A stretch of DNA of 5,474 bases from Candidatus Manganitrophaceae bacterium (lineage in GTDB: Bacteria > Nitrospirota > Nitrospiria > SBBL01 > Manganitrophaceae): the NCBI GenBank assembly GCA_004297235.1, contig SCUR01000140.1:1-5474 (forward strand). The letters are read 5' to 3'. Position numbers and translations under genes: made by a program. Shown in pieces: positions 1 through 4,189 of this stretch. Numbering within the stretch: the stretch's first letter is position 1; every line of letters starts with the position of its first letter. Below the pieces are notes generated by a model. That model was not told where the DNA came from. It made no database searches and was given only the letters and a program-made list of their open reading frames with translations.

Positions 1-171
1 TTCGCCGAAACCAAAGAGCAGCTCGGCGGCTTCTTCCTGATCAACGCGCGGGACCTCAACGAGGCGATCCAGGTCGCCTCCCGATGGCCGTCGGCGCGCC
101 TGGGGAGCATCGAGGTTCGGCCGATCGAGGAGGCGCTGAAGGAGAGCGGCCGCTACCTGGAAGCCCGATGA
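1..171 (+). CDS. YCII/DGPF-domain protein, C-terminal part (5' end outside window)
   Basis: The frame is open from the first base and ends at TGA 169-171, giving 56 residues that begin FAETKEQLGG. The leading F aligns with the F of the DGPF motif in the complete paralogue at 1254-1613. The continuation (EQLGGFFLI, then a DLNEAI helix, then a GSIEVRPI final strand) follows the same pattern, so roughly the first 70 residues lie upstream of the window. YCII-related DGPF proteins are small ferredoxin-like-fold proteins. Their biochemical role is generally unknown, and many are encoded next to ECF sigma factors, which fits the sigma gene at 1683-2936. The C-terminus is about eight residues longer than that of the paralogue, ending in a charged ESGRYLEAR tail. 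It lies 65 bp upstream of the VOC gene with no terminator between them, so co-transcription is likely. Family assignment is firm; function is not. Confidence 0.9.
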   Translation, partial: FAETKEQLGGFFLINARDLNEAIQVASRWPSARLGSIEVRPIEEALKESGRYLEAR

Positions 172-193
172 GGAGCGGCGGCGTTCGACACCG

Positions 194-215
194 CATCCGG
201 CAGAAAAACCGGATG
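194..215 (+). repeat. Intercistronic inverted repeat, 7-bp stem
   Basis: CATCCGG (194-200) pairs perfectly with CCGGATG (209-215) around an 8-nt A-rich loop. It sits between the DGPF gene stop and the VOC gene Shine-Dalgarno at 222-229. No T tract follows, so it is not a normal intrinsic terminator. An mRNA-stability or processing hairpin in a polycistronic message is the simplest reading. A stem this short can arise by chance. Confidence 0.4.
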
Positions 216-236
216 AATCACAAAGGAGGATGATAG

Positions 237-617
237 ATGAAGAACAAAGTGGTCTTTTTTGAAATCCCGGCTTCGGACTTTAAGAAGGCAAAAGGGTTTT
301 ATGAGAAGGTGTTCGACTGGAAGGTGGAGCTCTGGGAGGACAAAGGAGCGATGGCGTATACGACCGCCGTCGATGGAGATCAAAATCCGACGGAGCCGGG
401 CGGCATCAACGGCGGTTTCTATAAACGAAAATCCAAAAACGACCAGCCGTCGCTTGGCGTGGAGACCGAATCGATCGACCAGACCCTTCAGGCGATCGAG
501 ACGGCGGGAGGGACGGTCGTGACGCCGAAGCACGCCATCGGAGAGTGGGGCTTTATGGCTGACTTCACCGATCCGGAGGGGAACGTCCTCACCCTCTGGG
601 AAAAGGTGAAGAAGTAA
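237..617 (+). CDS. VOC-family (glyoxalase/bleomycin-resistance fold) protein
   Basis: This is a 126-residue single-domain protein starting MKNKVVFFEIPASD and ending NVLTLWEKVKK. The start is fixed by AAAGGAGG at 222-229, 7 nt before the ATG. The opening strand VVFFEIPASDFKKAKGFYEKVFDW is the standard first beta-alpha unit of the lactoylglutathione-lyase-related group (COG3324 type). The GGINGGFYKR stretch and the closing DPEGNVLTLWE strand complete the two-module pattern. E9 in the first strand and E122 in the last are in positions that carry metal ligands in many VOC enzymes, so metal binding is possible. VOC proteins range from glyoxalases and dioxygenases to drug-binding proteins, and nothing here identifies the substrate. 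The product is probably cytosolic, with no signal peptide. It is richer in Lys AAA codons at its 5' end than its neighbours. The next ATG abuts its TAA stop. Confidence 0.92.
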   Translation: MKNKVVFFEIPASDFKKAKGFYEKVFDWKVELWEDKGAMAYTTAVDGDQNPTEPGGINGGFYKRKSKNDQPSLGVETESIDQTLQAIETAGGTVVTPKHAIGEWGFMADFTDPEGNVLTLWEKVKK

Positions 618-644
618 ATGGAAAAAATCGACATCAAAAAGTAG
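618..644 (+). pseudogene. Possible remnant of a GyrI-like-domain gene start (8 codons then TAG)
   Basis: An ATG directly abuts the VOC stop codon and opens a frame reading MEKIDIKK before TAG at 642-644. From memory, many GyrI-like small-molecule-binding proteins begin MEKIDxKKxLKHLY, and genes of that type occur in clusters with VOC, DGPF and ECF sigma genes. Reading past the stop (KQASEELNRMW, then another stop at about 699) shows no resemblance to the rest of that family, and no other frame restores it. If it is a remnant, nearly all of the gene is gone. An eight-residue match is weak and could be chance. Confidence 0.2.
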
Positions 645-697
645 AAGCAGGCCTCTGAGGAATTAAACCGGATGTGGACCGATCGATCTCAATCAAA

Positions 698-726
698 TTG
701 AACCGGGCGATCGAAGATGATAAAAT
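698..726 (+). promoter_or_regulatory. Sigma-70-type extended -10 promoter for the DUF1428 gene
   Basis: TTGAAC (698-703) and TAAAAT (721-726) are separated by 17 nt. The -10 element matches TATAAT at five of six bases, and TG at 718-719 makes it an extended -10 (TGATAAAAT). The -35 matches TTGACA at its first four bases. Transcription would start near 733, giving a leader of about 93 nt before the ATG at 826. It lies in a gene-free, more A/T-rich gap, which supports a real promoter. Confidence 0.55.
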
Positions 727-740
727 CCGACGGGGTCGCA

Positions 741-770
741 CCGCTTCGGTTCCGAATCGTGAACCAGCGG
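741..770 (+). other. Bulged stem-loop in the predicted leader of the DUF1428 gene
   Basis: CCGCT (741-745) pairs with AGCGG (766-770) and GGTTC (748-752) pairs with GAACC (761-765). That gives ten base pairs interrupted by a two-base TC bulge (746-747) and closed by an eight-base loop. It begins about 8 nt after the predicted transcription start. No T run follows, so it is not a terminator. It could stabilise the 5' end of the message or be bound by a regulator. The remainder of 618-825 shows no further convincing element apart from the promoter and the weak Shine-Dalgarno TGGAG at 816-820. Confidence 0.45.
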
Positions 771-825
771 ATAGTCGATTGCGCGGTCGGCCGATGAAAG
801 AATTAAAAACGCCAATGGAGAATGT

Positions 826-1182
826 ATGCCTTACGTGGACGGCTTTCTGTTGCCGATACCGAAGAAAAACCTTCAGGCCTACCGCCGCATGGCTCGGAAG
901 GCGGGGAAAATCTGGCGGGAGTATGGCGCGCTCGAATATCGGGAGTGCGCCGGCGACGACCTCAATGTGAAGTTCGGGATCTCCTTCGCGAAGGTGGTCA
1001 AGCTGAAACCGGGGGAGACGGTCGTCGTCGCCTGGATCGTCTACAAGTCGCGCGCGCACCGCGATCGCGTCAACGCAAAGGTGATGAAAGACCCGCGCCT
1101 GGAAAAGATCGTTCCGATGGCAATGCCTTTCAACCCCAAACGGATGGCTTACGGCGGATTTAAGGTTCTGGTCGACCTTTGA
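826..1182 (+). CDS. DUF1428 (YbaA-type) protein
   Basis: This is a 118-residue protein starting MPYVDGFLLPIPKKN and ending MAYGGFKVLVDL. Family landmarks are visible throughout: the YVDGF opening strand, AYRRMARKAGKIWREYGALEYREC, a KPGETVVVAWIVYKSRAHRD core, KVMKDPRLE, and the PFNPKRMAYGGF closing segment. Its length is typical of the family (COG5507, which includes E. coli YbaA). The fold is a dimeric alpha/beta-barrel related to YCII/ABM-type domains, and no biochemical function is established to my knowledge. The ATG is preceded by TGGAG at 816-820, a modest ribosome-binding site. A good promoter lies 100 bp upstream, so the gene can be transcribed apart from the VOC gene. It is followed by a 71-bp gap before the second DGPF gene, with no terminator seen, so the two may share a transcript. 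Likely cytosolic. Confidence 0.93.
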   Translation: MPYVDGFLLPIPKKNLQAYRRMARKAGKIWREYGALEYRECAGDDLNVKFGISFAKVVKLKPGETVVVAWIVYKSRAHRDRVNAKVMKDPRLEKIVPMAMPFNPKRMAYGGFKVLVDL

Positions 1183-1238
1183 GAGAAGCGGACCTTCGTC
1201 AGGGGGACTGTCTTGCTCTACGATGAGCCGACGGCGTG

Positions 1239-1247
1239 AAAGGAGAG
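1239..1247 (+). promoter_or_regulatory. Ribosome-binding site that sets the start of the second DGPF gene
   Basis: AAAGGAGAG ends 6 nt before ATG 1254. The frame is also open from a GTG at 1236, but that codon sits on the Shine-Dalgarno itself and has none of its own. The ATG also gives the family-typical MHYLLM amino terminus. Confidence 0.85.
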
Positions 1248-1253
1248 AGCGAA

Positions 1254-1613
1254 ATGCACTATCTGCTCATGTGTTGCTTCGACGAGACAAAGTGGGAGAA
1301 GATTCCGGAAGCGGATCGGGACAAGGTCATGCAGGAATACCACCTGTTGCTGCAAGATCTCGCGAAGAGCGGCCACCTCCAGGCCGGCGCAAAGCTGCGG
1401 CCGAGCATGACCGCCGTGACGATTCGAAGAAAGAACGGCAAGCCGGCGATGACCGACGGCCCCTTCGCGGAGACCAAAGAACAGCTCGGCGGCTATCACC
1501 TGATCGAATGTCACGATCTCGACGAGGCGATCGCCATCGCGAACCGGATCCCGACCCTCCCCTTGGGCGGCTCGGTCGAGGTGCGCGCGATCGACTTTCA
1601 AGAGATCAATTAG
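1254..1613 (+). CDS. YCII/DGPF-domain protein (second paralogue, complete)
   Basis: This is a 119-residue protein with the standard layout of the DGPF family. The N-terminal strand MHYLLMCCFDE is followed by a helical stretch with EYHLLLQDLAKSGHLQAGAKLRP. The signature MTDGPFAETKEQLGGYHLI follows (DGPF at residues 68-71), then HDLDEAIAIANRIP and a closing GGSVEVRAI strand. It is paralogous to the protein ending at 171: both have FAETKEQLGG, and the underlying 30 bases differ at only three third-codon positions. DGPF proteins are the usual genomic partners of ECF42-type sigma factors, and this one ends 69 bp before such a gene. It may be a target or a modulator of that sigma factor; its chemistry is unknown. 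A hairpin with eight Ts directly follows its stop, so most of its transcripts may end before the sigma gene. Confidence 0.95.
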   Translation: MHYLLMCCFDETKWEKIPEADRDKVMQEYHLLLQDLAKSGHLQAGAKLRPSMTAVTIRRKNGKPAMTDGPFAETKEQLGGYHLIECHDLDEAIAIANRIPTLPLGGSVEVRAIDFQEIN

Positions 1614-1619
1614 GAATCC

Positions 1620-1646
1620 GGTTCCTTGAGAGGGTCCCTTTTTTTT
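1620..1646 (+). terminator. Intrinsic terminator or attenuator between the DGPF and sigma genes
   Basis: GG (1620-1621) and CCTT (1624-1627) fold back on AGGG (1631-1634) and CC (1636-1637) around a GAG loop, with a small TT/T internal mismatch. An unbroken run of eight Ts (1639-1646) follows. The stem is imperfect and includes one G-T pair, so termination may be partial. It begins 7 nt after the DGPF stop codon. A factor-independent terminator here would make the sigma gene rely on read-through or its own promoter. Confidence 0.5.
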
Positions 1647-1664
1647 GATTCCTCATTGAACGAT

Positions 1665-1676
1665 TCCGAATTCGGA
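1665..1676. repeat. Perfect 12-bp palindrome just upstream of the sigma-factor start
   Basis: TCCGAATTCGGA is a perfect palindrome ending 6 nt before ATG 1683. It occupies the place where a Shine-Dalgarno would be expected, and no purine-rich ribosome-binding sequence is present. It may be an operator for a dimeric regulator or a small hairpin (4-bp stem, AATT loop) limiting translation. At 12 bp, chance is not excluded. Confidence 0.4.
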
Positions 1677-1682
1677 TTTTGG

Positions 1683-2936
1683 ATGAGCGAGGAGGCAGTC
1701 GAAAAAATCCGCGAGACCGTCGATGCCGTCTACCGCTCCGACTCGCGCCGCGTCCTCGCCACCCTCATCCGGCTGCTCGGCGACTTCGACCTGGCCGAAG
1801 AGGCGATGCACGATGCCTTCATCGCGGCGGTGGAGCAGTGGCGGCATGAGGGTGTTCCGAAGAATCCGGCGGCCTGGCTCATTTCGACCGGCCGCTTCAA
1901 AGCGATCGACGCGATGCGACGGCGCGCCCGGTTCGACGCGTCGTTGGGGGAGATGGTGAATCGGCTGGAGGCCGCCGCCAACGACACCTCAGGATGGAAC
2001 GAGGAGGCGGTGGAGGACGATCGATTGCGTCTGATCTTCACCTGCTGCCACCCCGCCCTCTCCGCGGATGCGCAGGCGGCGCTCACCTTGCGGGAGGTCT
2101 GCGGCCTGACGACGGAGGAGATCGCCCGCGCCTTCCTCACCGCCCCGCCGACCGTCGCCCAACGGATCGTCCGCGCCAAAAGAAAAATTCAGGATGCGCG
2201 CATCCCCTACCGGGTGCCGTCGCAGCGCGATCTGCCCGACCGGCTCGACGCCGTGCTGCGGGTCGTCTATCTGGTTTTTAATGAAGGTTACTCGGCGTCC
2301 TCGGGCGCCTCGCTGACCCGGCACGATCTCTCGGGCGAGGCGATTCGATTGGGACGGCTCCTCATCGAATTATTGCCGGAGCCCGAAGCGATCGGCCTGC
2401 TGGCGCTGATGCTGCTGCAAGAATCCCGGCGCGCGGCCCGGACCTCCCCGGCAGGGGACTTGATCCTGTTAGATCGCCAGGACCGCTCGCTCTGGAATCG
2501 AGATCAGATCGCGGAGGGGATCACTTTGGTGGAGCGGGCCCTGTCGTCGCGCCGGTTCGGTCCGTATTCCCTCCAGGCGGCGATCGCGGCGGTGCATGCC
2601 GAGGCGCCCAGCACCGAGGCGACCGACTGGCCCCAGATCGTCGGACTCTATGAGGTGTTGCTGCGGGTCGAGCCGTCGCCGGTGATCGCGCTGAACCGCG
2701 CCGTGGCGGTGGCGATGCGCGACGGCCCCGCCGCCGGTCTCGCCCTGATCGACGCCCTTCTCGCAAGCGGCGATCTGCAAGAATACCACCTGGCACACTC
2801 GGCGCGGGCCGATCTTTGCCGACGGCTGGGGAAAACCGAAGAGGCCCGCGCCGCATATCAAAGGGCGCTCGGCCTCACGCAGCAGGGGCCGGAGCGGCGG
2901 TTCCTCGAACGGCGATTGAGCGAGCTGCCCGGCTAA
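1683..2936 (+). CDS. ECF sigma factor with C-terminal extension (ECF42/COG4941 type)
   Basis: The product is 417 residues, close to the family's usual length and twice that of a plain ECF sigma. Region 2 spans about residues 15-85 (LGDFDLAEEAMHDAFIAAVEQW, then NPAAWLISTGRFKAIDAMRRR). Region 4 follows at about 115-175 (DRLRLIFTCCHPALS, then the helix-turn-helix LTLREVCGLTTEEIARAF and VAQRIVRAKRKI). The long extension carries the family hallmarks VYLVFNEGY (195-203), a DWPQIVGLYEVLL segment (315-327), LNRAVAVA (337-344) and a TPR-like end, HSARADLCRRLGKTEEARAAYQRAL. It directs RNA polymerase to a specific promoter set; in ECF42 the extension replaces a classical anti-sigma as the control element. 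ATG 1683 is chosen because upstream in-frame TTG codons (1626, 1656) would place the T8 tract in or beside the coding region and have no ribosome-binding site. This ATG lacks a clear one too. The signal it senses is unknown. Confidence 0.95.
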   Translation: MSEEAVEKIRETVDAVYRSDSRRVLATLIRLLGDFDLAEEAMHDAFIAAVEQWRHEGVPKNPAAWLISTGRFKAIDAMRRRARFDASLGEMVNRLEAAANDTSGWNEEAVEDDRLRLIFTCCHPALSADAQAALTLREVCGLTTEEIARAFLTAPPTVAQRIVRAKRKIQDARIPYRVPSQRDLPDRLDAVLRVVYLVFNEGYSASSGASLTRHDLSGEAIRLGRLLIELLPEPEAIGLLALMLLQESRRAARTSPAGDLILLDRQDRSLWNRDQIAEGITLVERALSSRRFGPYSLQAAIAAVHAEAPSTEATDWPQIVGLYEVLLRVEPSPVIALNRAVAVAMRDGPAAGLALIDALLASGDLQEYHLAHSARADLCRRLGKTEEARAAYQRALGLTQQGPERRFLERRLSELPG

Positions 2937-2948
2937 AGCGGCAGAACG

Positions 2949-2961
2949 AATTTGAAAGCAA
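2949..2961 (+). promoter_or_regulatory. Ada operator (A box AAT, B box GCAA)
   Basis: AAT (2949-2951), six bases, then GCAA (2958-2961) matches the AAT-N6-GCAA pattern bound by methylated Ada at the E. coli ada promoter, and the AATT extension of that site is also present. It lies 98 bp before the ada ATG. A possible -10 (TAGGAT) is 31 bp downstream, with a poor -35 as expected for an activator-dependent promoter. This predicts that the protein methylated on its N-terminal cysteine activates its own gene. Confidence 0.6.
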
Positions 2962-2974
2962 AAAACGGGGTGCC

Positions 2975-2990
2975 GGAAAACGCGCTTTCC
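2975..2990. repeat. 16-bp near-palindrome in the ada promoter region
   Basis: GGAAAACGCGCTTTCC is symmetrical at all but one pair of positions. It lies between the Ada operator and the candidate -10, about where the -35 would fall. Its reverse strand contains AAAGCGCG, one base from the AAAGCGCA once proposed as the Ada box core. It may be a second binding site or a chance palindrome. Confidence 0.35.
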
Positions 2991-2992
2991 TC

Positions 2993-2998
2993 TAGGAT
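2993..2998 (+). promoter_or_regulatory. Candidate -10 element for ada
   Basis: TAGGAT matches TATAAT at four of six positions. It lies 31 bp downstream of the Ada operator, and no good -35 is found at the right distance, which suits an Ada-activated promoter. Position is inferred from spacing; the element itself is weak. Confidence 0.35.
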
Positions 2999-3030
2999 GA
3001 TTTCAACAGGTCATTCCGTTCGTTGAAATC
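2999..3030. repeat. Perfect 9-bp inverted repeat before the ada ribosome-binding site
   Basis: GATTTCAAC (2999-3007) and GTTGAAATC (3022-3030) are exact inverted copies separated by 14 bp. The right arm ends 3 nt before the Shine-Dalgarno. If transcription begins near 3005, the left arm is only partly transcribed, so a DNA operator for a dimeric regulator fits better than an RNA hairpin. If it begins upstream, the stem could sit just ahead of the ribosome-binding site. Confidence 0.5.
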
Positions 3031-3033
3031 GAA

Positions 3034-3043
3034 GAGGAGGAGG
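3034..3043 (+). promoter_or_regulatory. Ribosome-binding site that sets the ada start
   Basis: GAGGAGGAGG ends 3 nt before ATG 3047, with several in-register GGAGG options giving effective spacings of 3 to 6 nt. The frame is open from a TTG at 3023, but that codon lies inside the inverted repeat and has no Shine-Dalgarno. Confidence 0.8.
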
Positions 3044-3046
3044 ATC

Positions 3047-4153
3047 ATGGACGTTGCATCGACAAGCAAGAAGACCCCACCGGCCTTTCCGAGTGAGGAC
3101 GATCGTTGGACCGCCGTGCTGCGCCGTGATCGCAGGGCGGACGGCATTTTCTATTTTTCCGTTCGGACTACGGGAATCTATTGCCGGCCCTCCTGCCCGG
3201 CGCGATCGGCGCGGCGCGAGCATGTCCGGTTCCATTCGACGCGCGAAGAGGCGGTCTCTGCCGGGTTCCGGCCGTGCAAACGGTGCCGACCGGACGCGCC
3301 GGCGCTCGCCGAGCAACGCGCCGCGGCGGTCGCGAAAGCGTGCCGGCTGATCGAAACCGCCGAGTCGCTGCCGAACCTCGATACGCTCGCGGAAGTCGCC
3401 GGAATGAGCCGTTATCATTTTCATCGCGTCTTCAAGGCGATCACCGGCGTCACGCCAAAAGCCTACGCGACCGCCCACCGCGCAGAACGGGTGCGGGAGG
3501 CGTTGTCCCGAAGCGGAACGGTCACCGAGGCGATCTTTGAGGCCGGATTCAATTCCAGCGGGCGGTTCTACGCGATCTCTTCGGAAGCGCTGGGGATGAC
3601 CCCCTCCGGCTTTCGCGCCGGCGGTGTCGGCGCATCGGTCCGTTTCGCCGTCGGCGAATGTTCGTTAGGGTCGATCTTGGTCGCGGCCACGCCCCAGGGG
3701 ATCTGCGCCCTCCTGCTCGGAGACGATCCCGATCAGCTGGCGCGCGATCTCCAGGATCGCTTCCCCAGAGCAGAGCTGATCGGCGGCGATGAGGCGTTTG
3801 AGCAGGGGGTCGCTCAGGTGATCGCCTTCGTTGAAACGCCGGCGCTCGGGCTTGACCTGCCGCTGGATGTGCGGGGCACCGCTTTCCAGCAGCGGGTGTG
3901 GCAGGCGCTGCGCCGAATTCCCGCCGGCGACACGGCGAGTTATACCGAGATTGCGGAACGGATCGGCGCCCCGACGGCGGTCCGTGCTGTGGCGCGGGCC
4001 TGCGCATCCAACAGCATCGCCGTTGCGATTCCCTGCCATCGGGTGGTGCGCAAAGATGGGGCGCTCTCCGGATATCGATGGGGGGTGGAGCGCAAACGGG
4101 CGCTGCTCGCCCGGGAGAGGCCTCCCGATCGGAATGAACCGGAGCATCCTTAG
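3047..4153 (+). CDS. ada: Ada: methylphosphotriester/O6-methylguanine-DNA methyltransferase and AraC-type activator
   Basis: The product is 368 residues, within a few of E. coli Ada. The N-terminal zinc domain has all four cysteines, C46 and C50 (YCRPSC) and C77 and C80 (PCKRC), with the same 4/27/3 spacing as C38, C42, C69 and C72 of E. coli. C46 would take the methyl group from phosphotriesters, turning the protein into an activator. The AraC-type DNA-binding region runs from about 95 to 190, with LAEVAGMSRYHFHRVFKAITGVTPKAY followed by a second helix-turn-helix and GMTPSGFR. The C-terminal methyltransferase domain has FQQRVWQALRRIPAGDTASYTEIA and the active-site PCHRV (C330), which accepts methyl groups from O6-methylguanine. 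All catalytic residues are intact. It acts in the cytosol in a suicidal, one-protein-per-lesion reaction. An Ada operator upstream implies autoactivation. It begins 110 bp after the sigma gene on the same strand; no alkA or alkB is visible beside it. Confidence 0.97.
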   Translation: MDVASTSKKTPPAFPSEDDRWTAVLRRDRRADGIFYFSVRTTGIYCRPSCPARSARREHVRFHSTREEAVSAGFRPCKRCRPDAPALAEQRAAAVAKACRLIETAESLPNLDTLAEVAGMSRYHFHRVFKAITGVTPKAYATAHRAERVREALSRSGTVTEAIFEAGFNSSGRFYAISSEALGMTPSGFRAGGVGASVRFAVGECSLGSILVAATPQGICALLLGDDPDQLARDLQDRFPRAELIGGDEAFEQGVAQVIAFVETPALGLDLPLDVRGTAFQQRVWQALRRIPAGDTASYTEIAERIGAPTAVRAVARACASNSIAVAIPCHRVVRKDGALSGYRWGVERKRALLARERPPDRNEPEHP

Positions 4154-4164
4154 CCGGTCGCCGT

Positions 4165-4189
4165 GATCGAAATCGATTTTGATTTTATT
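4165..4189 (+). terminator. Weak A/T-rich stem-loop at the convergent ada/TPR junction
   Basis: ATCGAAA (4166-4172) pairs with TTTTGAT (4177-4183), including one G-T pair, around a TCGA loop, followed by TTTATT. It lies 12 nt after the ada stop in a 31-bp gap and overlaps the last codons of the convergent TPR gene. The stem is mostly A-T, so termination would be inefficient on its own. On the minus strand no U run follows, so it could serve ada only. Confidence 0.3.

Noticed and set aside
674..970. Plus-strand frame overlapping the start of DUF1428
   Set aside because: It starts before the predicted promoter -35, has no Shine-Dalgarno, and its sequence resembles no family; DUF1428 in the other frame is clear.
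1209..1233. TGTCTT upstream of the second DGPF gene as a possible ECF42-type -35 element (TGTCGA)
   Set aside because: Only four of six bases match and the CGA candidates downstream are 6 or 14 nt away, not at a normal promoter spacing. No TGTCGA is present ahead of any gene in the window.
1656..1684. TTGAAC as a -35 for the sigma gene
   Set aside because: The matching -10 position would fall on the start codon and its bases (TTGGAT) are poor; a leaderless transcript would be required.
1989..2324. Long antisense open frame opposite the sigma gene
   Set aside because: The opposite strand encodes a well-conserved sigma factor; GC-rich codons leave antisense frames open, and the predicted protein is Arg/Gly-rich with no recognisable domain.
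3549..4147. Overlapping antisense frames opposite ada
   Set aside because: They are Arg/Pro-rich shadows of a gene whose catalytic motifs are all intact, with no ribosome-binding site or family features.
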